NCBI GenBank assembly: GCA_003056245.1
Contig: MVDH01000003.1
Location: forward strand, 1,413,331-1,477,330
Direction of reading: 5' to 3'
DNA length: 64,000 nucleotides
Source: Cellvibrio sp. 79
GTDB lineage: Bacteria > Pseudomonadota > Gammaproteobacteria > Pseudomonadales > Cellvibrionaceae
The notes under the pieces are model-generated. The model had not been told where the DNA came from and made no database searches. It worked only from the letters and a program-made list of their open reading frames with translations. Below are positions 51,623-61,007 of this stretch, piece by piece; position 1 is the first letter of the stretch, and each line of letters opens with the position of its first letter. The position numbers and the translations under genes are program-made.

Positions 51623-52720
51623 ATGAATACATCTTTTTCTGCGCGTGTGTTGAAATGGTTTGATAAACACGGGCGCAAACATTTGCCCTGGCAACAAGAC
51701 ATCAATGCCTATCATGTCTGGCTGTCGGAAATTATGTTGCAGCAAACCCAGGTTACTACGGTAATCCCTTATTTCGAGCGCTTTATCGCACGCTTTCCTA
51801 CGGTAAAATCCCTAGCGGCTGCACCTATCGATGAAGTCCTGCATTTGTGGACTGGTCTGGGGTATTACGCGCGTGCGCGTAACCTGCATAAGTGCGCGCA
51901 AATGGTAGTAAAAAATTACGGTGGGGAATTTCCGGCAACGGTAGATGAGTTGGCAGAACTACCTGGTATTGGCCGTTCAACAGCGGGTGCCATTGCGAGC
52001 ATCGCCTATCAAAAACGGGCGGCGATTCTGGATGGCAACGTCAAACGTGTACTGGCGCGGTATCACGCAGTAGAGGGGTGGCCAGGTCAATCCGATGTAG
52101 TAAACCGTTTGTGGGAGATTGCTGAGGAATACACGCCTAAAGGCCGTGCCAATCATTACACCCAGGCAATGATGGATATGGGTGCAACCCTGTGCACCCG
52201 CAGCAAACCTAAATGCGAAATCTGCCCTTTGTGTGAAGGTTGCATCGCTTACGCGCAAGGTAACCCGCAGGATTATCCTGGTAAGAAATCAAAGAAAGCA
52301 TTGCCCGAAAAGGCGGTGCAGTTATTGATGTTGCGTAACCCGGCGGGAGATTTGTTGCTGCAACAGCGCCCGGCGCAAGGTATTTGGGGTGGGCTCTGGA
52401 GTTTCCCTGAATTAGCGATCGATGTTGATGCCAGTGACTATGCCACCGATTTTTTCGGCAAAGTTATCGAGTATGAAGTTTGGGATAGTTATCGTCATAC
52501 CTTTAGCCACTATCACCTGGATATTACGCCTGTACTGATTCAGCTGGCGAAAACCCCGCAAGCTATCGGTGAAGCTGCCTCACACTGGTACAATCCGCAT
52601 CAGCCTGATGCGTTGGGTTTAGCTGCTCCGGTTAAAAAGCTGCTGGAAAAGCTGGCACAGTTGGACCCACGAACAGTAGCTACGACTAATCAGAGCGCCA
52701 AATCCAGGCGCAAACCCTGA
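51623..52720 (+). CDS. mutY: Adenine DNA glycosylase MutY
   Basis: The 365-residue enzyme removes A mispaired with 8-oxoguanine. It has the catalytic Glu in [11 protein letters not shown], the helix-hairpin-helix [12 protein letters not shown], the catalytic Asp in [12 protein letters not shown], and an iron-sulfur loop with Cys-x6-Cys-x2-Cys-x5-Cys spacing ([17 protein letters not shown]). A MutT-like C-terminal domain recognises 8-oxoG. The ATG at 51623 is chosen over an in-frame ATG 48 bp upstream. yggX follows 41 bp later. Confidence 0.95.
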   Translation: MNTSFSARVLKWFDKHGRKHLPWQQDINAYHVWLSEIMLQQTQVTTVIPYFERFIARFPTVKSLAAAPIDEVLHLWTGLGYYARARNLHKCAQMVVKNYGGEFPATVDELAELPGIGRSTAGAIASIAYQKRAAILDGNVKRVLARYHAVEGWPGQSDVVNRLWEIAEEYTPKGRANHYTQAMMDMGATLCTRSKPKCEICPLCEGCIAYAQGNPQDYPGKKSKKALPEKAVQLLMLRNPAGDLLLQQRPAQGIWGGLWSFPELAIDVDASDYATDFFGKVIEYEVWDSYRHTFSHYHLDITPVLIQLAKTPQAIGEAASHWYNPHQPDALGLAAPVKKLLEKLAQLDPRTVATTNQSAKSRRKP

Positions 52721-52761
52721 TTGGTTCTTTATTGAGTTATTCCTTTTAAGTGAGTTATTCC

Positions 52762-53046
52762 ATGTCCAGACTGGTTTTTTGCCGCAAATACAAACAAGAG
52801 CTCGAAGGGTTGGATGTGCCGCCCTATCCGGGGGCTAAAGGGCAGGACATTTACATCAATGTCTCCAAAAAGGCCTGGCAGGAATGGATGGCGCACCAAA
52901 CCATGCTAATCAACGAAAAGCGCCTCAATGTGATGGACATTGGAACCAAGGTTTACCTTACTGAGCAAATGACCAAATTCCTGTCCGGTGAAAATTATGA
53001 CCACGCTGATGGTTATGTTCCGCCCCCAGCTTCGGATAATAAATAA
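52762..53046 (+). CDS. yggX: Fe(2+)-trafficking protein YggX
   Basis: The 94-residue protein begins [24 protein letters not shown] with the single conserved Cys, followed by [25 protein letters not shown]. The family handles iron under oxidative stress and protects iron-sulfur enzymes such as MutY next door. The ATG at 52762 is the family start; a GTG 12 bp upstream is a false extension. Confidence 0.95.
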   Translation: MSRLVFCRKYKQELEGLDVPPYPGAKGQDIYINVSKKAWQEWMAHQTMLINEKRLNVMDIGTKVYLTEQMTKFLSGENYDHADGYVPPPASDNK

Positions 53047-53106
53047 TCAGTCTGCGCGAAATTCAGTTACTCATTGATAAAACTCGATTTTTTTTGCTGG
53101 CCAGTA

Positions 53107-53135
53107 TTGACTCGCAAAACCCAAGCGGGTTTAAT
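53107..53135 (+). promoter_or_regulatory. Promoter of tRNA-Phe
   Basis: TTGACT (53107-53112) and TTTAAT (53130-53135) are exactly 17 bp apart, followed by a G+C-rich discriminator (ACGCGCC), as expected for a stringently controlled stable-RNA promoter. The tRNA begins about 26 bp after the expected start site. Confidence 0.7.
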
Positions 53136-53167
53136 ACGCGCCTCTTGCAGCAACCCTGCAACGACAC

Positions 53168-53243
53168 GCCCAGATAGCTCAGTCGGTAGAGCAGTGGATT
53201 GAAAATCCTCGTGTCGGTGGTTCGATTCCGCCTCTGGGCACCA
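53168..53243 (+). tRNA. tRNA-Phe (anticodon GAA)
   Basis: The 76-base cloverleaf starts GCCCAGA, pairs with TCTGGGC, and has a D loop AGCTCAGTCGGTAGAGC, an anticodon loop TTGAAAA (GAA) and a T loop GGTTCGATTCC. The 3' CCA is encoded. It follows yggX as in Pseudomonas-like genomes. Confidence 0.97.
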
Positions 53244-53249
53244 TATGTA

Positions 53250-53285
53250 AAACCCGAAGTTCGAAAGAACTTCGGGTTTTTTATT
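53250..53285 (+). terminator. Rho-independent terminator after tRNA-Phe
   Basis: AAACCCGAAGTTC pairs with GAACTTCGGGTTT across a GAAA loop and is followed by TTTATTTTT. It lies 6 bases after the CCA end. Confidence 0.92.
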
Positions 53286-53366
53286 TTTGGATATTTTTCC
53301 CTTATCAATAGGTCTGTACTTAAGAGGTTCTGATACCCAGGGCCAATTAAAGTAAAGGGGGCTACT

Positions 53367-54098
53367 ATGCCTGAAGGACCCTCTCTCGTTATTTTGAAAG
53401 AATTGGCAGCTGATTTTGCCGGTAAAACTATTGTGCGTGTCGAGGGCAATAGCAAAATTGATACAGAGCGATTGGTAGGGAAAAAGATAAAATCCTTACT
53501 CACTTGGGGAAAACATTTTCTGATTGAATTTCCCGGGTTTGCCGTGCGCATCCACCTTTTAATGTTCGGCAGCTATGCGATTGATGAGCGCAAAAATATT
53601 GCACCGCGTCTAGGTTTGCAATTTGCGGATAAACGCGAATTAAATTTTTATGCCTGTTCAGTAAAATTAATTGAAGGTGAACTGGGCGACGCCTACGATT
53701 GGAGTAGTGACGTTATGTCCGATGAATGGAATTCTGGTGCCGCACGGAAAAAGTTGCGCAGTCAGCCGGAGACATTGGTGTGCGACGCATTACTGGATCA
53801 AAATATATTTGCTGGTGTTGGCAATATTATTAAAAATGAAGTGCTGTTCCGTATTCGCGTACATCCATTATCGACATTGGGAAATTTACCCGCAGCCAAA
53901 TTGCGGGCGTTGGTTGAACAGGCGCGAGAATACAGTTTTGAATTCCTGGCGTGGAAAAAAGCTTATGTGTTGCGCGAGCATTGGTTGGCGCACAATAAGC
54001 GCATGTGTACGCGGTGTAACATCCCCTACAGCAAAGCCTATTTAGGTAAAACAAATCGCCGTACATTTTTTTGCGAGCGATGCCAGAAAAAATATTAG
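53367..54098 (+). CDS. Fpg/Nei-family DNA glycosylase (endonuclease VIII type)
   Basis: The 243-residue enzyme keeps the N-terminal catalytic Pro-Glu after Met (MPEGPSL), a Lys in the beta-turn (AGKTI), the helix-two-turn-helix region LLDQNIFAGVGNIIKNE, and a C-terminal zinc finger with Cys pairs (MCTRCN and FFCERCQ). It removes oxidised pyrimidines and cleaves the DNA strand. The missing Fpg-type loop features and the MPEGPSL start favour Nei. It starts 124 bp after the tRNA and is followed 17 bp later by a DUF418 gene. Confidence 0.85.
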   Translation: MPEGPSLVILKELAADFAGKTIVRVEGNSKIDTERLVGKKIKSLLTWGKHFLIEFPGFAVRIHLLMFGSYAIDERKNIAPRLGLQFADKRELNFYACSVKLIEGELGDAYDWSSDVMSDEWNSGAARKKLRSQPETLVCDALLDQNIFAGVGNIIKNEVLFRIRVHPLSTLGNLPAAKLRALVEQAREYSFEFLAWKKAYVLREHWLAHNKRMCTRCNIPYSKAYLGKTNRRTFFCERCQKKY

Positions 54099-54114
54099 AG
54101 GTTATCAATTTTTT

Positions 54115-55290
54115 GTGATTGATCCTGAAGCTTCCCAGGAAAGAGCGCTGCCGCTGGATGTTTTGCGCGGCGTTGCCGTGCTTGGAATTTTATTAATTAA
54201 CCTTTATTCATTTGCGCTGCCGAGCGATATGCGCGCAAATCCATTGCAGTTGGATAATCCTTCTGTACTCGATACATTTTTCTGGTATTTCCTGTCTATT
54301 TTTATCGACGGTAAATGTATTGCACTGTTGAGTTTGTGCTTCGGTGCGAGCATGGAATATTTTGCGCGGCGCCATCAACAATCTGAATTACAAGAGCGTC
54401 GACTTTGGTGGTTGGCGGTAATTGGCAGTGTGCATGGATACTTGCTGTGGAGTGGCGATATTTTATTTACCTACGCGGTAATGGGGTGGGTGGCGTGGCA
54501 ATGGCGGCGGCTTGACCAACGGCAATTATTGGTAGCCGGCGCAGCATTAATTTTCATGCAAAGTTTAACGTTGTTGATGTTTGCAATATTGCCGGAAAGT
54601 TTTCATAAAGAGTGGGCTGTGTATGCAACACCTGCAGAAATCAGTAAAGAAATTGCGCTTTATCGACAATCATGGACGGAACAATTTCCTGCACGTGCAG
54701 CGGAGTTTTTCGGATTGCAGATGATGGTTGTTATCACCGGCTGGCCAAATCTTGGGTTGATGCTTGTCGGTATGGCGATGGCGCGGCAGGGATGGTTTTC
54801 AGTTGGCATCAGTCGCCCAATAGGTAATTTGTTGACAGGTTTGACGCTGGGCACGGGTTTTTGTTTGGTGGCTACCAGTGTGTTCATTGGGTGGGCAAAA
54901 AACTTTCCGGCGACGTATGTTTATATGTCCGGTGCAGCGATGCATTTATTGGGAAGTATGTTGATGGCGATTGGCTACGCGATTGTGGGTGTTCGTTATT
55001 GCCAGAGTGATTCATTCGTGTTGTTGCGGAAATTAGTAACACCGATCGGCAAGATGGCAATGAGTTTTTATGTTTTGCAGACGTTGGTTTGTACTTTTAT
55101 TTTTTACGGTTTTGGTGCGGGATTATTTGCGCACTTCGCTCTTTCACAATTGATGTTATTTGCCGTTATTTTTTGGCTGGCACAGATTTTATTGGCGCAT
55201 TGCTGGCTGCGTTATTTTTATATGGGCCCGCTGGAGTATTTGTGGCGCTGCCTGGCGTACCGCGAATCACTCCCTTGGCGGCGTACATAA
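54115..55290 (+). CDS. DUF418 (YeiB-like) membrane protein
   Basis: The 391-residue protein starts with the family motif RALPLDVLRGVAVLGILLINLYSF and has about ten membrane helices, ending in the DUF418 domain (KLVTPIGKMAMSFYVLQT and MGPLEYLWRCLAY). The function is unknown. It starts with GTG 16 bp after the glycosylase gene, so the two form an operon. Confidence 0.88.
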   Translation: MIDPEASQERALPLDVLRGVAVLGILLINLYSFALPSDMRANPLQLDNPSVLDTFFWYFLSIFIDGKCIALLSLCFGASMEYFARRHQQSELQERRLWWLAVIGSVHGYLLWSGDILFTYAVMGWVAWQWRRLDQRQLLVAGAALIFMQSLTLLMFAILPESFHKEWAVYATPAEISKEIALYRQSWTEQFPARAAEFFGLQMMVVITGWPNLGLMLVGMAMARQGWFSVGISRPIGNLLTGLTLGTGFCLVATSVFIGWAKNFPATYVYMSGAAMHLLGSMLMAIGYAIVGVRYCQSDSFVLLRKLVTPIGKMAMSFYVLQTLVCTFIFYGFGAGLFAHFALSQLMLFAVIFWLAQILLAHCWLRYFYMGPLEYLWRCLAYRESLPWRRT

Positions 55291-55326
55291 AAACTGAAAT
55301 CTTCCATGATTTCGGTTTGTAAATAG

Positions 55327-56583
55327 CTAGTTTTCTGTAGGTGCTTTGGGGGTATGGTAGCTCGCCGGTGTGATTTGCTTGAGTAAAATCATCCCATCAA
55401 AGCGTTGCTGTGCGTCTTGCCAATCCAATGTGGTTTTATATTCGTGTCCCCATAACGGCGGGAGTTTTTTGCCGTTCGCATTGGTTTTCATATCGATAAA
55501 TATTGCAGCGTTAATATCGCGATTCAGGGTTTCTTCCAACAATGTTGTTGGTGCATTCACGTGGATTTTTTGTAAATCCCCGAAATCAATATATTCCCCA
55601 CTTGCACCAGCAAAATGTAGTACGTAGGTTTTTTCAAGCAAGGGGGTGGGTAGTGCACTTGCCATATTGTGCACGTATTCCGGGTGATGCAACGAGCCCC
55701 GGAAACCGCCTTTTCGATTGAGATGGATGTAATGCCCCCAGACAATAATTTTGCTATCGGGATAGGCTTCTTCTGCTAACCATTGAAGGTTGCCAGCCAT
55801 CGCCAGATCGTGTTCATCAAAATGTTTTTGTTGCCAGGCTACCTCGGCCATCATGCGTACGCTGGCATTAATTCGTTGCCAGAACCCTGCGTCTAAACGG
55901 AGCGAAGATTTTTGTTTGAGTTGTTGCAGGGCTTGATCCAGTGCGCTGTTGCTGACAAGAAATTTTTTTTGCGTGGCAGCGTCAGCCTTTTCCAGGTTGC
56001 CATCAAGGAGTGACTGTAGCTGTTGCAGGTAGTTATTTTTTTCCGCTTGTATCTTTTGTTTTTCCAGAAACGTTTTTAATTGCGGCACAAGTTTTTGTTT
56101 GGATAAATTACCACTCAGGCGACCATCAAAACCGGCTAGCACCAATGGGGTTGGTGTAGTGCGTGATGCGTCTATGTAATCAAATAATGGCCAGACTTCC
56201 GCGCTATTGGCATACATATAAAAAATATTACCGGGAGCTAATTGGCGAATGGATTGCTGCTGTTGCCAGAGTCGGGCGACATCAAAAAAACCGCTTTCAA
56301 TTACAAACAGGTTGAATCCTTTTTTCTGGTGTAAATATTCCACAATGCGTGTTTTGAGTTGAAAAACATTTCCTTCCCCGTGAGTCAATTCATCGAGCAT
56401 AACAATGCGTTTGTTGCCGATGGCCTCTCCCAGCGGCGCAAGGTCTGCAAAATTATCCGGTGTTTGCTGTGCAGTGGTAATGGGATGATTCACTAAATGG
56501 CTAATGGTTGAGTTAGTCGCATTGATCGCGTGGCAATACAAACTGAGGACGAATATTGCACTTGCTTTGACGAGGCTGATCAT
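55327..56583 (-). CDS. Secreted erythromycin-esterase-like (EreA/B family) protein
   Basis: The 418-residue protein has a signal peptide (about 1-22) and the erythromycin esterase fold. The histidine and glutamate of the active site are recognisable in LDELTHGEGNVFQLKTRI and FNLFVIESGFFD, the region HDLAMAGNLQWLAE replaces RDxxMAENVRWL, and VWGHYIHL matches WAHNAHV. Ere-family members hydrolyse macrolide lactones, but many relatives are unrelated to resistance. Export to the periplasm is unlike EreA/EreB. It is a stand-alone gene converging on the DUF418 gene. Confidence 0.8.
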   Translation of the reverse strand: MISLVKASAIFVLSLYCHAINATNSTISHLVNHPITTAQQTPDNFADLAPLGEAIGNKRIVMLDELTHGEGNVFQLKTRIVEYLHQKKGFNLFVIESGFFDVARLWQQQQSIRQLAPGNIFYMYANSAEVWPLFDYIDASRTTPTPLVLAGFDGRLSGNLSKQKLVPQLKTFLEKQKIQAEKNNYLQQLQSLLDGNLEKADAATQKKFLVSNSALDQALQQLKQKSSLRLDAGFWQRINASVRMMAEVAWQQKHFDEHDLAMAGNLQWLAEEAYPDSKIIVWGHYIHLNRKGGFRGSLHHPEYVHNMASALPTPLLEKTYVLHFAGASGEYIDFGDLQKIHVNAPTTLLEETLNRDINAAIFIDMKTNANGKKLPPLWGHEYKTTLDWQDAQQRFDGMILLKQITPASYHTPKAPTEN

Positions 56584-56779
56584 AATTTTTCCTTGTTAGC
56601 TACTCTGGGTCCGCCGAACAATCTATGGTTGCCGTGGATATTCCCATACCGGTTTTACTTTTTTTAACCAGCGACGTTTTGTTCTAAGCAATCTGTCTGG
56701 TCATAGCAAATGCTTCCGTCTCTGTTGGTGCACTGGATTACACTTTTACATATCCCCAACCGAATGTGAGAAATCGGCT

Positions 56780-57196
56780 ATGCGTACGTATATCCGTCAT
56801 CCAACGTCTATCCCTATTCAAGTATGTGCCGGCGGTGATGACGCGGCGGCTGTTCGGGTGCGTAATTTAAGCGCGGGCGGTTTGTGTTTTATAACAGATC
56901 AACCCGTGAAAGTAGGCACAGTGGTGGAATTTGAAATTCCGGTCATCAAACCGGATTACCATGGTCGCGGTGTAATTGTGTGGCGGCGTGAACAGGCAAA
57001 ACAACAATACGAAGTGGGTGTGCGCTTTACCAGTGACGATGAATATTTCCGTACGCGAATGGTGGAGCAGGTGTGCCAGATAGAAGATTATCGCCAACGG
57101 TTGGCGTTGAAAGGGCGGCAACTGACCAGTGAGCAAGCGGCGATGGAATGGATCGAGCGTTACTCGGGAAATTTTGATCAGCAGGCGCAGGGGTGA
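56780..57196 (+). CDS. PilZ-domain protein (c-di-GMP receptor)
   Basis: The 138-residue protein begins with the c-di-GMP-binding RxxxR (RTYIR, residues 2-6) and has the partner motif NLSAGG (about 29-34), followed by the PilZ barrel ending VGVRFTSDDE. The C-terminal 40 residues are helical. It probably acts as a small c-di-GMP-responsive adaptor. It is a monocistronic gene between two convergent or divergent neighbours. Confidence 0.88.
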   Translation: MRTYIRHPTSIPIQVCAGGDDAAAVRVRNLSAGGLCFITDQPVKVGTVVEFEIPVIKPDYHGRGVIVWRREQAKQQYEVGVRFTSDDEYFRTRMVEQVCQIEDYRQRLALKGRQLTSEQAAMEWIERYSGNFDQQAQG

Positions 57197-57210
57197 TTAA
57201 CCCGCGACGA

Positions 57211-57239
57211 AAAAAAACCGGCGAATGCCGGTTTTTTTT
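57211..57239. terminator. Bidirectional terminator between PilZ gene and MFS gene
   Basis: AAAAAAACCGGC pairs with GCCGGTTTTTTT across a GAAT loop, with A and T runs on both sides, so it serves both convergent genes. Confidence 0.92.
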
Positions 57240-57255
57240 ATGCTACCAGTGTTAG

Positions 57256-58572
57256 TTATTCATGCTTGTGTGGAAACGGTGCAAACCAGCAAATTAAAAA
57301 TGAAGGGATTGTCGCTGCCATTACAAACACAAAATATCCGGTGTAACCCATCATTTCTTGCAGGTGTCCGCTCACCATTCCCGTGAGCATCATGCACAGG
57401 CCCATAAGGGCGGTACCGAAAGCGTAATGCGTGGTGGCGTATTTACCCGGAGCCAATTGTTGCATCAGGTAAATCATAAAACCTACTGAACCGATACCAA
57501 AAAAGAATTGCTCGATGATAACGCCGATGCTGATTAGCGTGGAACTTTCCGGTTGATAGTACGCCAGCAATAAAAAGGTGATGTTAGGAATGTTGACACA
57601 GCAGCAGAGCGGGAATATCGCCTTTTGTAATCCTTTTTTGGCTACATAGGCTCCGCCGACCAGCGAACCGATTAATAACGCGACCAAACCAAAGGTGCCG
57701 TAAATTAAACCAAATTCCTGATTGGTCAGGTTCAAGCCACCATTTTCAACAGTGTCTTTCATAAACAGCATGCTGGGCGCATTTAAAAAGCCAAAGCTGA
57801 CGCGGAATAACAAGGCGAAACCAATCATTAACCAAATGCCTTGTTTTTGGAAAAAAGTAACGAATGCATCCATCAGGGTTGAAATGGCTTCGCCAGGGTT
57901 TTTTGGGGTATTTTCAGCGCGGGCGCCATCGGGCATAACCCTCCAATGCCACACGGCCATCAACAGCATAATGATACCTAGCAAGCCAAATACCAGTTGC
58001 CAGGATTGAATCCACTCAGGGCCGGATACATGCGGGTCATGTTTGAAATAGTGTTCGTGCAATACGCCGCTGAGCACCACCATCACGCTCATCATGGCGA
58101 GTTTGCCGAGGTTCCAGCTCAAGCTTTGCCAGCCGCAATAAAGCGCCTGGGATTTTGCGTCCAATGCCGTTACATAAACGCCATCTGTGGTGATGTCTTG
58201 CGATGAGCCTATAAATGACAAGACCCAGAAAAACGCGAGCATGATAGTCACGTAATTGGGCATATTCATGGCGAAAGAGACACCGATAAAACCAACGCCT
58301 AATAAAATCTGGCTGAGCAGCACAAAAAACTTTTTGGTTTTGTACATTTCCAAAAAGGCGGCAAAAAACGGTTTGACTGTGTAGGCAAGGCCCAGTGCAC
58401 TGGCGTAAGCGGCGGCTTCGCCGTTGTCCATACCCAGGTTGCTGAACATCACTACTGCTGCTGCAGTGAGCATGTTGTAAGTGAGCGCCATCGTAAAATA
58501 ACCGGTAGGCACCCAGAGTAAGGGGTGTTTCACTTTTGGTGGAGCAGCAGTGATATCAGGGGCAGAATTCAT
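57256..58572 (-). CDS. AmpG-like MFS transporter
   Basis: The 438-residue protein has about 12 membrane helices and resembles AmpG/acetyl-CoA-transporter-type MFS proteins: VPTGYFTMALTYNMLT, AYTVKPFFAAFLEMYKTKKFFV, DITTDGVYVTALD. AmpG imports anhydromuropeptides for recycling; other relatives import sugars. A start at 58572 with AAGG 8 bases upstream is preferred over an upstream frame that adds 28 hydrophilic residues. It converges on the PilZ gene. The substrate is inferred by family only. Confidence 0.78.
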   Translation of the reverse strand: MNSAPDITAAPPKVKHPLLWVPTGYFTMALTYNMLTAAAVVMFSNLGMDNGEAAAYASALGLAYTVKPFFAAFLEMYKTKKFFVLLSQILLGVGFIGVSFAMNMPNYVTIMLAFFWVLSFIGSSQDITTDGVYVTALDAKSQALYCGWQSLSWNLGKLAMMSVMVVLSGVLHEHYFKHDPHVSGPEWIQSWQLVFGLLGIIMLLMAVWHWRVMPDGARAENTPKNPGEAISTLMDAFVTFFQKQGIWLMIGFALLFRVSFGFLNAPSMLFMKDTVENGGLNLTNQEFGLIYGTFGLVALLIGSLVGGAYVAKKGLQKAIFPLCCCVNIPNITFLLLAYYQPESSTLISIGVIIEQFFFGIGSVGFMIYLMQQLAPGKYATTHYAFGTALMGLCMMLTGMVSGHLQEMMGYTGYFVFVMAATIPSFLICWFAPFPHKHE

Positions 58573-58768
58573 GCTAAATACCTTGGAATTTTCGCTGTTA
58601 TTGTTTGTGGCAACGCCCCGCCTCTCGTGTATGGTCAGGTTGCTGGCGTTACTCACTGCCTCTGGTTTTGTTTTGGTAGGCTTATTCCGTGCCTTATTTT
58701 TTTAGTTACCTTGCAAAGGCTACTTCTAGTGTAGACGTAACAGGTCACTTCATTGGTTGCCGCTTTGA

Positions 58769-58792
58769 ACAGGGGCCGGGTTCGGCCCCTGT
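58769..58792. repeat. Strong 10-bp hairpin between the MFS gene and ppa
   Basis: ACAGGGGCCG pairs perfectly with CGGCCCCTGT around a GGTT loop. There is no U-tract in either direction. It lies downstream of ppa and upstream of the MFS gene, so it could be a terminator aid or a regulatory site. Confidence 0.5.
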
Positions 58793-58861
58793 GATCTCTC
58801 TCACCTGATCAAGCGGTTGATACAGCTTTATCGGATCTTTCTACTTTTGGATCTTTCTATT

Positions 58862-58886
58862 GAAGCCTCTGTTTTAATGAGGCTTC
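58862..58886 (-). terminator. Hairpin after ppa
   Basis: GAAGCCTC pairs with GAGGCTTC around a 9-base loop, only about 6 bp past the ppa stop codon on the minus strand. The U-tract is weak, so its strength is uncertain. Confidence 0.5.
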
Positions 58887-58891
58887 CAGCC

Positions 58892-59425
58892 TTACTTATT
58901 GCCAGCTTTGTAAGTTTCTGCGGCTTTTAAAATTTCTGCGCGTGCTTCTTCCAGGTCGCCCCAGCCAGCTACTTTTACCCACTTGCCTTTTTCCAGGTCT
59001 TTGTAGTGTTCAAAGAAATGTTCGATTTGCTTGATGGTCACTTCCGGCAAGTCGCTCAGGGTTTTTACTTTGCTGTAAATGGTGGTGAGTTTATCGTGTG
59101 GAACGGCAACGATTTTCGCATCTTCACCCGCTTCATCGGTCATCTTCAATACGCCCAGTGGGCGGCAACGAATTACCGAACCTGCTTGTACCGGTTGCGG
59201 GAAAACAACCAATACGTCGGCGGCATCGCCATCACCGCACAGGGTTTGCGGGATGTAACCGTAGTTGCATGGATAGTACATAGCGGTGCTGACCAGGCGA
59301 TCGACAAACAGGCTGTTGCTGTCTTTGTCGATCTCATACTTGATACCGCTGTTCATCGGGATTTCGATCACAACATAAAAATCATCGGGCAGGCTTTTGC
59401 CGGCAGGGACAAGTTCAAAACTCAT
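58892..59425 (-). CDS. ppa: Inorganic pyrophosphatase
   Basis: The 177-residue family I enzyme has the metal-binding motif DGDAAD (D65, D67, D70) and further acid residue D102, together with the usual start of the family ([20 protein letters not shown]). It hydrolyses pyrophosphate made by polymerisation reactions. It is a soluble, single-gene unit; the FHA gene is upstream on the same strand across 134 bp. Confidence 0.96.
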   Translation of the reverse strand: MSFELVPAGKSLPDDFYVVIEIPMNSGIKYEIDKDSNSLFVDRLVSTAMYYPCNYGYIPQTLCGDGDAADVLVVFPQPVQAGSVIRCRPLGVLKMTDEAGEDAKIVAVPHDKLTTIYSKVKTLSDLPEVTIKQIEHFFEHYKDLEKGKWVKVAGWGDLEEARAEILKAAETYKAGNK

Positions 59426-59559
59426 GGTGCATTCCTGAGGTTTATTGGTTGAAAGTTTGTACGTTAATAAAAAAGTGCGTCACTAAATACGTATCAGCTA
59501 AAAAATTATTAAGCGTTAAATCGATTGAGTACAAGAGCGTAGAAAGCAGGTGGCGGATT

Positions 59560-60387
59560 CTACCACAACACAAAGGCGAGGATAGCGCAGCCTACCAGCG
59601 CCGCAGCGGAGAGCGCCAGCCATGCGTTGCGGCGGCCGGAATGATAGGTAGGTTCTATGCGATTGCCGGGTGAGGTGGGGCGGGTTTTCCAGCGTTTGGG
59701 CTCATTGCTGACTTGCTTGCGCTCAACGGGTTTGACCTCATCTATCGGCTTGCGGATACGGGTTTTGGTTTCTTCCAGATCCGGCGCGACTATGCGGAAA
59801 CTATATACATCCAGGCGCAAGCGATCACCATTGTTAGCGGTGGTGTTGTCGATACGCAGTTCATTCAAATGCGTGCCATTGGCCGAACCCAGGTCCTTGA
59901 TGCGCAAATGGTTGCCTTCAATACTGATCTCTACATGGCGGCGGGAAAGATGGGTGCCGGGAATAACGATATCGCATTGGTTGCCGCGCCCAATAATCGT
60001 GCTGCGCTCGGGAGGAATCACAAAGTGTTTTCCCGCCAGCCAACTGGAATCGGAAATTAGTCGCCAGGGGGCCACATAGGTATCTTTACTTTTATCGGGT
60101 AGGCTGCGCGGGTCAAGTACGATGATCTCGGAGCCGCCAAGTTTGATAATATCGCCAGGCAGGATTTCTTTCTGGGTAATACGTTGGCCATTGATAAAAC
60201 AGCCGGAGCCGCTGTTGTTGTCTTTAAGAAGATAGCGGTTATTTTCCTGGATAATTTTAGCGTGGTGGGGATCGATTCCCTGTTCATTAATTGCCAGATG
60301 GTTGTCCGAAGCGCTGCCAATCGAGAACAGTTTTTCAACCACCCACAATGGCGGGCGGCGATTGTCCTTAAAGTGAAGTTTGAGCAT
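59560..60387 (-). CDS. Double-FHA protein with C-terminal membrane anchor
   Basis: The 275-residue protein has two FHA domains: a weaker one at about 15-95 (IGSASDNHLAI, PHHAKI, GSGCFING) and a strong one at about 120-205 (IIGRGNQCDIVIPGTHLSRRHVEI, LGSANGTHLNE). A basic linker follows, and a C-terminal hydrophobic segment (AWLALSAAALVGCAILAFVLW) anchors it in the membrane with the FHA domains in the cytoplasm. It may read Ser/Thr phosphorylation, possibly from the kinase at 14803-17475, but that link is only an inference. Confidence 0.85.
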   Translation of the reverse strand: MLKLHFKDNRRPPLWVVEKLFSIGSASDNHLAINEQGIDPHHAKIIQENNRYLLKDNNSGSGCFINGQRITQKEILPGDIIKLGGSEIIVLDPRSLPDKSKDTYVAPWRLISDSSWLAGKHFVIPPERSTIIGRGNQCDIVIPGTHLSRRHVEISIEGNHLRIKDLGSANGTHLNELRIDNTTANNGDRLRLDVYSFRIVAPDLEETKTRIRKPIDEVKPVERKQVSNEPKRWKTRPTSPGNRIEPTYHSGRRNAWLALSAAALVGCAILAFVLW

Positions 60388-60523
60388 GGCAGGTTCCGTA
60401 TTTTGGCGTCTGATTCATTGTTTTGTGGCTATCTACCCTGAACTGGTCGCCTTTTGGCGCAAATCCTGTAGTTTCAATGACCTTACTCGAATTCTATGTA
60501 CTCAGTTCCCAAAGGGCAATCTT

Positions 60524-60844
60524 ATGACCGAGATTAGTTTTCAGGCGCCGCCTGATGCGACGAATAAAGTCGTTATCCATTACTGCAATATGTGCCGCTG
60601 GATGCTCCGTTCTGCCTGGTTAGCGCAGGAGTTATTAAGCACGTTTGACGGGGAATTGGATGAAGTAAGCCTTCGTCCAGGCACGGGCGGCATTTTCCAT
60701 GTGTGGCTCAATAACCAGCTCATCTGGGATCGTGTAACTGATGGTGGCTTCCCGGAAGCCAAGGAACTTAAACAACGGGTGCGCGATCTACTTTGTCCCG
60801 AGCGGTCGCTGGGGCACAGCGATGGCCATAAAAAAGGCGAGTGA
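60524..60844 (+). CDS. Rdx (SelW/SelT/SelH-like) protein
   Basis: The 106-residue protein has the Rdx thioredoxin-like motif HYCNMCRWMLRSAWLAQELL with CxxC (no selenocysteine) and a GTGGIFHVWLNNQLIWDR beta hairpin. The ATG at 60524 is chosen because the longer reading frame upstream lacks family similarity. Rdx proteins are redox proteins of unknown substrate. It lies between the FHA and MMPL genes. Confidence 0.85.
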   Translation: MTEISFQAPPDATNKVVIHYCNMCRWMLRSAWLAQELLSTFDGELDEVSLRPGTGGIFHVWLNNQLIWDRVTDGGFPEAKELKQRVRDLLCPERSLGHSDGHKKGE

Positions 60845-61007
60845 CCTTTGTAACAAATCGTTTCATTCTTTGCCGCCGGAAAGCATTTTTACTGTATTCA
60901 TCCGGGGTGGCTGGCATAATGGCGCCTGCCTTGCTGGCAACTTCTGAGCAAATCTGTCCCCGAACAGGCTCGATTTATCGGGGAACATTCACTAACCGGA
61001 TTTTTCC

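Noticed and set aside
53063-53551. 162-codon minus-strand frame across tRNA-Phe
   Set aside because: It is antisense to the tRNA, its terminator and the start of the Nei gene.
60380-60523. Extended start of the Rdx protein with many Trp and Phe
   Set aside because: The Rdx family begins near the ATG at 60524; the extension overlaps the divergent FHA gene start.
60590-60610. Possible selenocysteine site in the Rdx protein
   Set aside because: The motif is a plain CxxC with TGC/TGT codons; no in-frame TGA is present.
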